From assembly GCA_026706075.1 (NCBI GenBank), contig JAPOZM010000010.1, forward strand, positions 1-64,000: DNA of 64,000 nt, given 5' to 3'. The translations under genes and the position numbers were made by a program. This document shows positions 53,626-62,542 of this stretch, piece after piece; position 1 is the first letter of the stretch, and each line of letters opens with the position of its first letter. The DNA comes from Gemmatimonadaceae bacterium (GTDB lineage Bacteria; Latescibacterota; UBA2968; UBA8231). The notes under the pieces are model-generated. The model was not told where the DNA came from. It made no database searches and worked only from the letters and a program-made list of their open reading frames with translations.

Positions 53626-54594
53626 GTGACCCTCCCGACCCTGAGCCCGCATGCCGCCGTCGAGACGGGCATCGAGCTCTTCCTCGCCTCCCTGGCCGAG
53701 GCCGGCCCCTTCGGCCGGTCCCCCCTCAGCCCCGGGACCCGGCGCGCCTACGGCGTCGACCTCGACCAGTTCGCCCGCTTCCTGCACACCCGGGTCACCG
53801 CGCCCACCGTGGCCAGCGTCCCCACCGAGGCGGTGGCCGCCTTCGCCGGGCATCTGACCGACGCGGGACGGTCGCCGCGCACGGTGGCCCGAAAACTCGC
53901 AGCCGTGCGCCGTCTGTTCCACTTCCTGCGATCCCAGGGGGTATGCCGTTGCGACCCCTCCGCGGGGGTCCGGCCTCCCGCCCCGTCTGCCGATCCGGCC
54001 CCCCCCACCCCCGAGGAGATGCGCGCCCTGCTGGCCCTTCCCGAGCGCGGGTCCTTCACCGGCGCCCGGAACCGGGCCCTGCTGGAGCTGGTCTACGGGT
54101 GCGGGCTGCGTCTCTCGGAAGCGGTGAACCTGAACCTGAGCCACCTCGGCCTGGCCGATGGCCGGCTGCGCATCACCGGCGCCACCCCCCGCGCCGTACC
54201 CCTGGGCCCCCAGGCGGCGGAGGCGCTGCGGGCGTACCTGCTGAGGCGCGCGGAGGTGCTCCTGGCCCGCGAGATCTCCTCCGTCGACGCCGGCGCGCTC
54301 TTCGTCAGTGCCCGGGGCCGCAGGCTGCACCCGCGCTCGATCCAGCGCATCGTCGACCGCTACCTGCGCCACCTCGGGGCGCCGCCGGGCCCGCCGCGCG
54401 CGGGACCTCCCCGCCGCCACCGGGGCATAGGCCAGCTTCGGGCCGCCTGCGCCCGGCACCTTTTGGAGGCGGGGGCCGACCCGGGGCTCGTCTCCGCCCT
54501 CCTGGACCGCCGAGCCGCGGCCTCCGACCCGGACCGCGGCCGGGAGATCTCCGAGCTCACTGCCCGCTACCGGCAGGCCCACCCCCGGGCCTAG
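53626..54594 (+). CDS. Tyrosine-recombinase-fold protein, catalytically degenerate Xer
   Basis: A 322-aa protein with the XerC/D layout: SAM-like core-binding domain (LSPGTRRAYGVDLDQFARFL) and catalytic-fold domain (NRALLELVYGCGLRLSEAVNL). The first Arg (GLRLSE) and the LR of the HxLR motif are present. The beta-hairpin Lys is replaced (RITGATPRAVPLG), HxLR is GQLR, LLGH is LLDR, and the nucleophilic Tyr position reads SDPDRGREI. It should not cleave DNA. GTG start; position after topA is where xerC is found in many genomes. It may bind DNA or partner an active Xer. Confidence 0.8.
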   Translation: MTLPTLSPHAAVETGIELFLASLAEAGPFGRSPLSPGTRRAYGVDLDQFARFLHTRVTAPTVASVPTEAVAAFAGHLTDAGRSPRTVARKLAAVRRLFHFLRSQGVCRCDPSAGVRPPAPSADPAPPTPEEMRALLALPERGSFTGARNRALLELVYGCGLRLSEAVNLNLSHLGLADGRLRITGATPRAVPLGPQAAEALRAYLLRRAEVLLAREISSVDAGALFVSARGRRLHPRSIQRIVDRYLRHLGAPPGPPRAGPPRRHRGIGQLRAACARHLLEAGADPGLVSALLDRRAAASDPDRGREISELTARYRQAHPRA

Positions 54595-54601
54595 TGGTCC
54601 C

Positions 54602-56212
54602 ATGCCGCCGCGCCTGCTCTGCGCCGCCGCTCTCGCCGCGGCCCTCGGCTGCGCCAAGCAGGGTCGGCCCACGGGGGGGCCGGTGGACGAGACCGCTCCC
54701 GCCGTCGTGGCCCACCAGCCCGCCGCCGACGCAACCGGCGTCGATCCCCGACGGAGGGTGACCATCGACTTCAGTGAGGCCATGGATCGAGAGCGGACGG
54801 TGGAGGCGGTCTTCCTGGCTCCCCAAGTCGACTTCCGCCCCAGATGGAGGGGCCGCCGCCTGGAGATCACGGTGCCCTCCGGGCTGGCCGAGGAGCGGAC
54901 CTACGTCGTCACCATCGGCACCGGCGCTCGGGATCTGCGCGGCAACCGCCTCGAGCAGTCCTTCCAGCTCGCCTTCGCCACCGGCGGCCGGCTCGACGCC
55001 GGAAGCCTCTCCGGGCACCTGCTGTCAGCGGACCTCGAGCCCCGGAGGGGCGCCTTCGTCTGGGCTTACGACCTGGCCCGCTTCGACGGCCGCACCGGCG
55101 TCGACCCGCCTTCCTACGTCACCCAGAGCGGTAGCGATGGCGGCTTCCGGTTCGACCGGCTCGCCGCCGGCCGCTACCGCACGATCGCCTTCGTCGACGG
55201 CAACCGGAACCAGCGGCCGGACCCGGAAGAACCACTGGGGCTCCCCCACGGAGACATCGCCGCTTCCACCGATGGAGAGGCCGACGCCGGCGTGCTCGTG
55301 CTGGCGCCCAGAAGGCCCGGCAACCGCGTGCAGCGGATCAGCGCCGTCGACCGGCGGCGAATCCTGCTGGCCTTCGAGAGAGGTGTGGAGGCCGCCGACC
55401 TGCTGGTGGAGGTTGATACCCTTCCCGTGGAGGAGATCTACTCCCTGCCCACGGATTCCAGGAGGGTCCACGTGGTCACCGCCGAGCAGGAGCCGGGCCG
55501 GAGCTACCGCGTCAGCGTGCTCCTGGCCGGCCACAACGTGGAGGTTCCGCGAGAGCCGGTGCGCGGGACGGACCGCGAGGACCGACGACCACCGGAGGTC
55601 GTCGAACCCGGCCCGGGGGGCCTGGCCGCCGAGGCGGATTCCCTGGTGCTCACCTTCTCCGAGGCGATGGACCCCTCCGCCGTTCCCGGCGGCGAGGACT
55701 GGGCAGCGAGGGACTCCACCTCTCCCCCGCCCGCCGGCCTTTGGCGCTGGTCGGATCCCTTGTCCCTGGCCTTTGTCCCCGAGCCACCCCTGGAACCAGG
55801 CTCCCATCGCCTGGAGGTGCGGCTCGACGGCCTCCGCGACCGGGCCGGCAACGCCCCGCAGGACTCGACGGCCGTTTTCGACTTCGAGCTTCTCGCGGCC
55901 TCCGACCGGGCGACGGTGGAGGGGAAGGCCGCCTGGGCGGCGGCGAAGGGGCCGGTGCGAGTGCGGCTCCACCAGCCGGGAGGCCCCGCGCTGACCGCCG
56001 CCGCCGACTCGGCGGGTCTCTTCGCCTTCCCCGGGGTCGCCCCCGGCAGATACCGGCTGTCCGCCTTCGCCGACCGCGACGGGGACGGGGAGCACGGCCT
56101 CGGCCGCCTCGACCCCTACACGCCGGCCGAGCCGGTCGCCCTCGGCGGCGAGGTGATCGTCGAGCGCGGCCAGAGTCTCCGGGTCCGGGTGCCTGAGGTC
56201 CCGGCACCGTGA
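54602..56212 (+). CDS. Lipoprotein with Ig-like (Big_5/SbsA) domains
   Basis: A 536-aa protein. A lipobox at AALGC predicts lipidation near residue 17. Two Big_5-type Ig-like modules are recognisable by DETAPAVVAHQPAADATGVDP...IDFSEAMD and LVLTFSEAMDPSAVP. Between and after them are carboxypeptidase-regulatory-like beta segments (GGFRFDRLAAGRYRTIAFVDGNRN and FPGVAPGRYRLSAFADRDGDG). Bacteroidota-type proteins of this build are surface or periplasmic lipoproteins of unknown role. The next gene overlaps (GTGA). Confidence 0.82.
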   Translation: MPPRLLCAAALAAALGCAKQGRPTGGPVDETAPAVVAHQPAADATGVDPRRRVTIDFSEAMDRERTVEAVFLAPQVDFRPRWRGRRLEITVPSGLAEERTYVVTIGTGARDLRGNRLEQSFQLAFATGGRLDAGSLSGHLLSADLEPRRGAFVWAYDLARFDGRTGVDPPSYVTQSGSDGGFRFDRLAAGRYRTIAFVDGNRNQRPDPEEPLGLPHGDIAASTDGEADAGVLVLAPRRPGNRVQRISAVDRRRILLAFERGVEAADLLVEVDTLPVEEIYSLPTDSRRVHVVTAEQEPGRSYRVSVLLAGHNVEVPREPVRGTDREDRRPPEVVEPGPGGLAAEADSLVLTFSEAMDPSAVPGGEDWAARDSTSPPPAGLWRWSDPLSLAFVPEPPLEPGSHRLEVRLDGLRDRAGNAPQDSTAVFDFELLAASDRATVEGKAAWAAAKGPVRVRLHQPGGPALTAAADSAGLFAFPGVAPGRYRLSAFADRDGDGEHGLGRLDPYTPAEPVALGGEVIVERGQSLRVRVPEVPAP

Positions 56213-56601
56213 ACAAGCTCGACTCCCCTGCCCCGGGGCGGCGGTGGTGGCCCTGGCTGGAGCTGGGGCTCCTCCTGGCCCTCCTGGCCTGTATCGGCAT
56301 CGTGCAGTTCTCGCGGCTGACGGTGACCGAGAGACTGACCATCCAGCTGGAGGCGGGTCTGCTACAGCTCCACGAGATGGAGATCGACCACCTGCGGCGA
56401 CACGGGCGCTTCTTCCACCCGAAGGACCCGGCGTACGCTCCCTACCTGACCTGGATGCGGATCTACGAGGTCGAGGCCGGTCACGTGGGCCGGGAGTCCT
56501 TCTCCGTCGTCGTGCGCGCCGACATCGACGGCGACGGGCAACCCGGCGTCTGGAGGATCGATCAGACCTCGCCGGAGGTGCGGCGCCTTCAGGAGGACTG
56601 A
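56209..56601 (+). CDS. Small membrane-anchored protein, pilin-like
   Basis: A 130-aa protein: short basic N-terminus, one helix (about 15-34, LELGLLLALLACIGIVQFSRL), then a small globular part (LQLHEMEIDHLRRHGRFFHPKD...DGDGQPGVWRIDQTSPEV). The helix followed by an amphipathic extension and a D-G-D-G-x-P-x-V-W-R-I-D motif resembles type II/IV pseudopilins, but no prepilin cleavage site is seen. GTG start coupled to the lipoprotein gene. Confidence 0.6.
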   Translation: MNKLDSPAPGRRWWPWLELGLLLALLACIGIVQFSRLTVTERLTIQLEAGLLQLHEMEIDHLRRHGRFFHPKDPAYAPYLTWMRIYEVEAGHVGRESFSVVVRADIDGDGQPGVWRIDQTSPEVRRLQED

Positions 56602-56619
56602 GGCGCCGAACCGAGGGAC

Positions 56620-57474
56620 TCAGCGCGGGTACAGGCGCGGCTCGGCGGCAATGCCCGCCGGATAGGTGCCCACCACGTGGAGGCCGCCGACGAGGCCGGC
56701 CACCTCCCGCAGCGCCCCGGCGACCGGCTCGCTGCCGGCGTCGCCGGCGAAGTCGAGGTACACCAGATAGGCCCAGGGGTGGCCCGCCCGCTTGCGGGTT
56801 TCCACCTTCAGCACCTCCAGCCCCGCACGGGTCAGCTGGCCGAGGACAGCGGGCAGGCCCGCGGCGCTGTGGTCCATCTCGAGGACCACCGTCGTCTTCG
56901 GGGAGCCGCCGGATCCGGTACCCTCGCCCAGGACCAGGAAGCGGGTGAAGTTGTGGATCCCCGCCAGATCGGCGACCAGGACCTGCATGCCGTTGTCCTC
57001 CGCCGCCTGGGCGGTGGCGATGGCCGCCTCGTCGGACCGCCCCTCCGCCTTGACCATCATGACCGCGCCGGCCGTATCGTACACCGGCTCGACCTGGACC
57101 TCCTGAAGACCGTCGAGGAACTCGCGGCACTGGGCCAGCGCCTGCGGGTGGGAGCGGATGCGGCGCAGGTCCTCGAGACGGGTCCCGGGGGGGGCGATCA
57201 GGTGGTGGCCGATGCGCAGGCGGATCTCGCCACAGACCGGCTGGGGCCTCTCGCGGAGCAGGTCCCAGACCTCGTGGATGCTGCCGGCCAGCGAGTTCTC
57301 AACCGGGGCCAGGGCGGCCTCGGCGCCTCTGCGGTCCAGAGTGGAGAACAGATCGGCGAAGGTGCGGCAGGGGAGGACGTCGACGTCGCGTCCGTCGAAG
57401 TACTCCCGGGCGGCGAGCTCGCTGTTGCTGCCCAGCTCCCCTTGGACGGCGACGGTGAGAGCGGCGTCGGTCAT
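56620..57474 (-). CDS. pheA: Prephenate dehydratase
   Basis: A 284-aa monofunctional enzyme: VAVQGELGSNSELAAREYF, CRTFADLFSTL, APVENSLAGSIHEVWDLL, the catalytic threonine region (VYDTAGAVMMV), NFTRFLVLG and a C-terminal ACT domain (TTVVLEMDHSAAGLPAVLGQ; ESRPS-like region diverged to ETRKRAGHPW). It makes phenylpyruvate. ATG at 57474; a longer frame upstream runs into the tRNA-Cys region. No chorismate mutase domain is fused. Confidence 0.92.
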   Translation of the reverse strand: MTDAALTVAVQGELGSNSELAAREYFDGRDVDVLPCRTFADLFSTLDRRGAEAALAPVENSLAGSIHEVWDLLRERPQPVCGEIRLRIGHHLIAPPGTRLEDLRRIRSHPQALAQCREFLDGLQEVQVEPVYDTAGAVMMVKAEGRSDEAAIATAQAAEDNGMQVLVADLAGIHNFTRFLVLGEGTGSGGSPKTTVVLEMDHSAAGLPAVLGQLTRAGLEVLKVETRKRAGHPWAYLVYLDFAGDAGSEPVAGALREVAGLVGGLHVVGTYPAGIAAEPRLYPR

Positions 57475-57595
57475 GGCGCGGAAGGGCGGGGCCCCGGAGC
57501 GGTGGCTGATGCAGACATGCGCTGAATATAGGGACCGCAAGTGCCGCGTTGACAGGGACTTGCCTGCCCGGTAGGTTCTGCCGGCCCGGATTTCC

Positions 57596-57669
57596 GGCGG
57601 CGTGGCCAAGTGGTAAGGCAAGGGCCTGCAAAGCCCATATCCCCGGTTCGATTCCGGGCGCCGCCTCCA
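57596..57669 (+). tRNA. tRNA-Cys (GCA)
   Basis: A 74-nt cloverleaf with GGCGGCG/CGCCGCC acceptor stem, anticodon GCA at 57628-57630, T-arm GGTTCGATTCC and encoded CCA. One mismatch at the top of the anticodon stem. Confidence 0.96.
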
Positions 57670-57738
57670 GACCTTCCAAGGGCCTCGTCCGCATCCAAGG
57701 CGGGTGAGGCCTTTCCTATTTCCTACCTTCTTGCCGCT

Positions 57739-57826
57739 GCCGGGGTGGCGGAACGGGTAGACGCAGCGGACTTAAAATCCGCTAGGCCGCAGGCCTGTAG
57801 GGGTTCGAGTCCCCTCCCCGGCACCA
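57739..57826 (+). tRNA. tRNA-Leu (UAA)
   Basis: An 88-nt class II tRNA: acceptor GCCGGGG/CCCCGGC, anticodon TAA at 57773-57775 in a CTTAAAA loop, a long variable arm (GGCCGCAGGCC-like), T-arm GGTTCGAGTCC and encoded CCA. Confidence 0.97.
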
Positions 57827-57860
57827 ATCCCCCAGACCGGAACACGCCCGGAGGGAAGCA

Positions 57861-59387
57861 ATGAACCGCCCCCCACACTCCCTCGACGACGACTCCCGCG
57901 CCCGCTTCGTGGCCGACGGCTGCCTGACGGTGCGCACCACCCTGCCGGCCGACTTCCACTCCGACCTCTACGCGCGCATCGACGAGCTCTTCGAGAAGGA
58001 AGGCAACCCGGGCAACAACCTGCTGCCGCGGCTGCCGGAGATCCGGCGGGTCTTCGACGACCCGGCCGTGGCCGGCGCGCTGGAAAGCCTCCTCGGCCCC
58101 GGGTACGTGATGAACCCCCATCGCCACTGTCATCTGAACCCTCCCGGCTCCCCGGGCCAGTCGTGGCACAAGGACTGCTACGTCTTCGATCACAACCTGC
58201 GCCACCCCCGCTTCCGCTGGGTCCTCGGCTTCTACTACCCCCAGGACGTGACCGCCGACATGGGGCCTACGGGAGTCCTGCCGGGGCAGCAGTGGTACCG
58301 CACGATCTCCGACCCCGACCCGGGCAAGGCGACGGAGAGGGAGGAACCGCTGCTGGGCGAGGCGGGGACCGTGGCGATTGTCCACTTCGACAGCTGGCAC
58401 CGGGCCATCGCCAACCAGAGCAGCCGCAAGCGCTACATGCTCAAGTTCCAGTTCGCGCGCACCGCCGAGCCGGACCTCTCCGGGGCCGCCGACGGCCACC
58501 GGTCATGGGAGGAGAGCGGGGCGGTCTGCTCCGACGTGTGGCGCTGGCTCGGGGGGTACGGCAATGGTCCTCCAGCCGGTTCGGAGGAGCCCATCGGCGG
58601 CTGGGTCGACCAGCTCGGGTCCTCCTCCTCGCCCGCCGACCGGGCCCGGGCCGCGGACCACATCGCCCTCTCCGGCGCCGCGGCCGACGCCGTGCCCGCC
58701 CTGGCACGGGCCCTGGCGGACGAGGCCGAGCCGGTGCGCCTGAACGCCGCCTACGCCCTGGCCGCCGCGGAAGAGGGCCCCGGCCTGCTCGCCGGCCGCC
58801 TGCGACGCGAGGCGGCCGCCTCTGAGGAGCGGGCCACGGCCAAGACCGCCGACAACGCCCACGGCACCAACCCCACGGCGCCCGCCGCCGCCCACGCCCT
58901 GGCCGTGACCCCCGGGGGCGACGAGGCCGCGGCCGGCCTGCTGGACGACGGGCACTGGCTGGTGCGGGCCTCGGCGGCGGGGGCCCTGGGCAACATGGGA
59001 CCGGGGGCGGCCCTCCACGAAGCCGCCCTGTGCGCGGCCACCGCCGACGAGCACTGGTGGGTGCGGCGCAACGCCCTGGAGGCCCTCGGCCGGCTCCCCG
59101 GTGCGGGCGACGACGCCCTGGAGGCGGCCACCCGCTGCCTCCGCGACGAGGACTACCGCGTCCGCCGCAACGCCGCCATCGCCCTGCGCCACGCCGCGGC
59201 TCCGGCGGCGGAGACGGTGCCGGCCCTGGTGGAGATGCTGCGAGACGAGAACCGCTACAACCGCTTCTACGCCGCCGACGGCCTGCGCCGGCTGGCGCCG
59301 GTCTCACCGGAGGCCGGGGCGTGCCTCATGGACCACCTCTTCACGTCGCGGTGGTGTCCGCTGACGACGCCCGACAGCCTCTACTGA
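57861..59387 (+). CDS. Phytanoyl-CoA dioxygenase-family protein with C-terminal HEAT repeats
   Basis: A 508-aa fusion. Residues 1-200 form a PhyH-type Fe(II)/2-oxoglutarate oxygenase with the HxD...H triad at H103, D105 (SWHKD) and H180 (SWHRA), and Arg near 190 for 2-oxoglutarate. From about 265 to 490 are six or so HEAT/PBS-lyase repeats (AVPALARALADEAEPVRLNA, DDGHWLVRASAAGALGNMG, DEHWWVRRNALEALGRLP, DEDYRVRRNAAIALRHAA). The repeats probably hold a protein partner or oligomer. The substrate is unknown; the neighbouring cluster suggests a plant- or algal-derived compound. Confidence 0.85.
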   Translation: MNRPPHSLDDDSRARFVADGCLTVRTTLPADFHSDLYARIDELFEKEGNPGNNLLPRLPEIRRVFDDPAVAGALESLLGPGYVMNPHRHCHLNPPGSPGQSWHKDCYVFDHNLRHPRFRWVLGFYYPQDVTADMGPTGVLPGQQWYRTISDPDPGKATEREEPLLGEAGTVAIVHFDSWHRAIANQSSRKRYMLKFQFARTAEPDLSGAADGHRSWEESGAVCSDVWRWLGGYGNGPPAGSEEPIGGWVDQLGSSSSPADRARAADHIALSGAAADAVPALARALADEAEPVRLNAAYALAAAEEGPGLLAGRLRREAAASEERATAKTADNAHGTNPTAPAAAHALAVTPGGDEAAAGLLDDGHWLVRASAAGALGNMGPGAALHEAALCAATADEHWWVRRNALEALGRLPGAGDDALEAATRCLRDEDYRVRRNAAIALRHAAAPAAETVPALVEMLRDENRYNRFYAADGLRRLAPVSPEAGACLMDHLFTSRWCPLTTPDSLY

Positions 59388-59406
59388 GCCGAGGCCCAGG
59401 GGACCG

Positions 59407-60168
59407 CTACCGCTTGAGGATCCCGCCGTTGACGTCGAGGGTGGCGCCGGTGATGTAGGCGGCCATGGGCGAGGCGAGGAAGAGCGCCGCGTGGGCGATC
59501 TCCACCGGCTCTCCGAGCCGCCCGAGGGGGATCAGCCCGGTCACGTGGGCCCGCTGCTCGTCGGTGAGCAGGGCCGGGTCGGCGTCGATCTGCCCGGGCG
59601 AGATGGAGTTGACGGTGACCCCCGCCGGCGCCAGGTCGCGCGCCAGGGTCTTGGTCATCGTCTCGAGACCGCCCTTGGAGGCGGTGTAGTTGACGCCGCC
59701 GCTGACCCCTCCCGTCTGGGCGCTCACCGAGGTGATGTTGACGATCCGGCCCCCGCCCTGGCGCTTCATGACCGGCGCCGCGGCCCGGCAGCACAGGTAG
59801 GGGCCGGTGAGGTTGGCGGCGATCACCCGGTCCCAGGCCTCCGGCTCGATCTCCTCCAGCGCCGCGAACTGGATGAGTCCGGCGTTGTTGACGAGCACGT
59901 CCAGGCGCCCCCAGGTATCGACGATGCGCGCCACCGCGGCCTGCACCTGGGCCTCGACGCCCACGTCGGTGGGCAGCACCAGGGCGGTGCCGGGACCGAT
60001 CTCCGCGGCGACCTCCTCCAGCTGATCGGCGCTGCGCGACGCCAGGGCGACGCGGGCCCCGGCGCGGGCGAAGGTCACGGCCATGGCGCGGCCGATGCCG
60101 CGGCCGGCGCCGGTGACCAGCACCACCCGGCCGCTGAAGTCGAGGAGGGATCGGATCTCTTCGTGCAC
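59407..60168 (-). CDS. Short-chain dehydrogenase/reductase
   Basis: A 253-aa classical SDR: TGAGRGIGRA cofactor motif, NNAG, catalytic Ser in NITSVSAQTG, YTASKGG as YxxxK, and the terminal GATLDVNGGILKR. It oxidises or reduces an alcohol/ketone, probably a sugar or sugar acid (gluconate-dehydrogenase-like build). First of four tightly packed minus-strand genes that read from 62438 downwards, here the last in order of transcription. Confidence 0.9.
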   Translation of the reverse strand: MHEEIRSLLDFSGRVVLVTGAGRGIGRAMAVTFARAGARVALASRSADQLEEVAAEIGPGTALVLPTDVGVEAQVQAAVARIVDTWGRLDVLVNNAGLIQFAALEEIEPEAWDRVIAANLTGPYLCCRAAAPVMKRQGGGRIVNITSVSAQTGGVSGGVNYTASKGGLETMTKTLARDLAPAGVTVNSISPGQIDADPALLTDEQRAHVTGLIPLGRLGEPVEIAHAALFLASPMAAYITGATLDVNGGILKR

Positions 60169-60181
60169 GGCGAGCCTCCCG

Positions 60182-60961
60182 TCATCCCCGCAGGCCGGGG
60201 ATCTCCATGAAGCGTCCGTTGTCCTGGCAGGCGATCTGGCCGCCGTCGACGATCACGTCCTGGCCGGTGAGGAAACCGGCGTCGTCGGAGAGCAGGAAGG
60301 CGATGACGGCGGCGATATCCTCGGCGGTGCCGTAGCGGTCGAGGGGGATCTGCTTGAGGTAGGCGGCCTTGAACAGGGGCTCCTCCACCTCGGGCGTGGC
60401 CGGCGTCGAGATCACCCCGGGCGAGACGGCGTTGACTCGGATGCGGTGGCCGGCGAACTCCCCGGCGGCGGTGCGCATCAGGCCCACGAGGGCCGCCTTC
60501 GAGGCGTCGTAGGCGGCGTTGTTGGTGCTCGACCGGTAGGCGTTGCGGCTGGCGACGCAGACCACGGCGCCGCCGCCGGCCCCGGCCATGACCGGCGCCA
60601 GGGCCCGCAGGAAGGCGAAGGGCGAGGTGACGTTGACCGCCAGGTTCAGGTCCCAGACCTCGTCGCTCATGTCGACGATGGGGCCGCCGGGCCAGACGCC
60701 GGCGTTGAGGACCAGGCGGGTCACGGGACCGTGGCGCTTCACGAGGCCTTGCAGCAGATCCCCGGTCCCGGCGATGTCGGTGAGGTCGAACTCGCAGGTC
60801 GCCAGTCCGCCTTCCGCCTGCTCCTTCCCCGCCAGCCGGGACAGGCCTTCCGCATCCAGATCGAGGGCGAGGACGCGCAGGCCGTCGCCGAGGAGCCGCG
60901 TCACCGTGGCCCGGCCGATGCCGCCTGCAGCGCCGGTCACCAGGGCCAGGGGAGCGCTCAC
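60182..60961 (-). CDS. Short-chain dehydrogenase/reductase
   Basis: A 259-aa classical SDR: TGAAGGIGRATV, LNAG, catalytic Ser in CVASRNAYRSS, YDASKAAL as YxxxK. GTG start overlapping the VOC gene stop (GTGA). Similar in size to its neighbour at 59407 but a different subfamily. Confidence 0.9.
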   Translation of the reverse strand: MSAPLALVTGAAGGIGRATVTRLLGDGLRVLALDLDAEGLSRLAGKEQAEGGLATCEFDLTDIAGTGDLLQGLVKRHGPVTRLVLNAGVWPGGPIVDMSDEVWDLNLAVNVTSPFAFLRALAPVMAGAGGGAVVCVASRNAYRSSTNNAAYDASKAALVGLMRTAAGEFAGHRIRVNAVSPGVISTPATPEVEEPLFKAAYLKQIPLDRYGTAEDIAAVIAFLLSDDAGFLTGQDVIVDGGQIACQDNGRFMEIPGLRG

Positions 60962-61422
60962 CGGCGCACCAGGTCCTCGTACTCCTCGAAGAGCTCCACG
61001 GTGATGCCGTCGGGATCGAGGGCGTAGAAGGCGCGGGCCACCACGTAGCCGCCGCGCTCCACGTCGACGGGGGGGCTGGTGGTGGAGTACCCCGCCGCGA
61101 TCAGGGCCTCGTACAGGGCGTCGATGCCCTCGACCTCGAAGGCCACGTGGGAAGAGCCGACGAAGGGGTTGGCCAGGGGCCGCACCTGCCCCGGCGGGTT
61201 GACGTACTCGAACAGCTCCAGGAGGAACTCGTTCACCGGGTGGCGCAGGAGGGCGACGTTGAGGGCGATGTCGTCGTAGCCGATCATGCGGTCGTACGAC
61301 GGCAGGTTGCGGCGCTCGGAGACGCGCAGCACCTCCAGGCCGAGAAGGTCGCGATAGAACGGGATCGAGCGCTCCAGGCTGGAGACGGTGAAGCCGTGGT
61401 GGTGGCAGGCCTTGAGGTTCAT
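60958..61422 (-). CDS. VOC/glyoxalase-fold protein
   Basis: A 154-aa protein with two beta-alpha-beta-beta-beta modules: HHHGFTVSSLERSIPFYRDLLGLEVLR and SSHVAFEVEGIDALYEAL, ending DPDGITVELFE. Histidine and glutamate ligands (HGFTV, ELFE and HVAF) fit a metal-dependent lyase, dioxygenase or isomerase of the VOC superfamily. Coupled to both neighbours by overlaps. Confidence 0.88.
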   Translation of the reverse strand: MNLKACHHHGFTVSSLERSIPFYRDLLGLEVLRVSERRNLPSYDRMIGYDDIALNVALLRHPVNEFLLELFEYVNPPGQVRPLANPFVGSSHVAFEVEGIDALYEALIAAGYSTTSPPVDVERGGYVVARAFYALDPDGITVELFEEYEDLVRR

Positions 61423-62438
61423 ATGGGCGGCAGCTCCGGGACCGCCTCGGCGGCGCCGCTGGCCTGGGCCCGCCTCGCCGTCTCGGCGATGGCCACGGCC
61501 TCCACGGCGTCGCGCAGGATCGGCGGCGAGGCGTTGGCGTGCACCATCCCGCGCACCTTGCGCAGGATGTCTGCGGCGCCGAAGGGGAAGTCGAAGTCGC
61601 TCATGGGCGGCGAGTGCACGGCGCCGCCGGGCCCGTAGGCGCTGGCGTGGAAGGCGCAGTGCCAGGGGGTGCCCACGTCGCAGCTCACCGTGACCCCGCG
61701 GGCGGGGCGGTCCGGGCGGTCCCCGTAGTCGAGGTGGAAGGTGTGCAGCTCGGTCTCGCCCATGCAGCGCACCACCTTGACGCCTCCTCCGAAGAGGAGC
61801 TGGGCGAGGCTGACGGCGTGGATGTGACCCGCCAGGGTGGTGCCGCCGCCCTGGATCGTGCCGAACTGCAGCGGCCCCACCTCCGGCAGGCGGCGGCGGA
61901 ACCGCGCCGCCACCGGCAGCACCCGCAGGATCGAGATCGAGCACAGGGGCGCGGCATGGCCCTTGGCGAGCTGCACGATCTCGAGGGCGTCCTCGGTGGC
62001 GAAAGCCAGGGGCTTGTCAACGAAAGTGGGCACCCCCTTCTGCAGCCCGGGACGGGCGAGGGCCAGGTGATCGCTGCCGTCCCCGTTGCAGTCGGCCACG
62101 AAGACGAGGTCGACCTCGTCGCTGGCCTCCTCCGGGCTGTCGCAGACACGGGGGCTGCCATGGCAGACCGAGGCCAGGCACTCGGCCACGTCGCGGTGCT
62201 CGTCCCACACGCGGGCAAGGGAGAAGCCGTCCACCCGCTCCACCGTCATCGCCGCGGGATTGGCGTAGTTCGTGTAGAAGTAGAAGTGGGCGCCCCCCGT
62301 CTGCCACGAGTCGCGGCCGGAATCGCCCGGCGGCAGGGGCCGTTGCAGGCGCAGGGGGTCGTGGTCGGCGAAGAGCCCGGCGTAGTAGGCGCCGTGGGTG
62401 TCGCAGCGGATGAGGCCGACGCGGATCGGGGCGTCCAT
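61419..62438 (-). CDS. Gfo/Idh/MocA-family oxidoreductase
   Basis: A 339-aa NAD(P)-dependent enzyme. The N-terminal Rossmann region (IRVGLIRCDTHGAYYAGLF) is unusual in lacking a clear GxGxxG, and the key segment reads FVDKPLAFATEDA, the usual EKP being DKP. A C-terminal alpha/beta domain follows with GGTTLAGHIHAVSLAQLL. Start at 62438 (MDAPIRVGL) chosen by family N-terminus. First gene of the minus-strand set. The build suggests sugar or inositol oxidation; the changed cofactor site makes the reaction uncertain. Confidence 0.78.
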   Translation of the reverse strand: MDAPIRVGLIRCDTHGAYYAGLFADHDPLRLQRPLPPGDSGRDSWQTGGAHFYFYTNYANPAAMTVERVDGFSLARVWDEHRDVAECLASVCHGSPRVCDSPEEASDEVDLVFVADCNGDGSDHLALARPGLQKGVPTFVDKPLAFATEDALEIVQLAKGHAAPLCSISILRVLPVAARFRRRLPEVGPLQFGTIQGGGTTLAGHIHAVSLAQLLFGGGVKVVRCMGETELHTFHLDYGDRPDRPARGVTVSCDVGTPWHCAFHASAYGPGGAVHSPPMSDFDFPFGAADILRKVRGMVHANASPPILRDAVEAVAIAETARRAQASGAAEAVPELPPI

Positions 62439-62542
62439 GGGACACAACCAAAGGCCGCTGTTCCGGCCCGGGCAAGGGGACCCGCGGGCCGGCGGGATGT
62501 CACGCAACCCCCGCTGGAGGGGTCATGAGGGACGGAGCCCGT

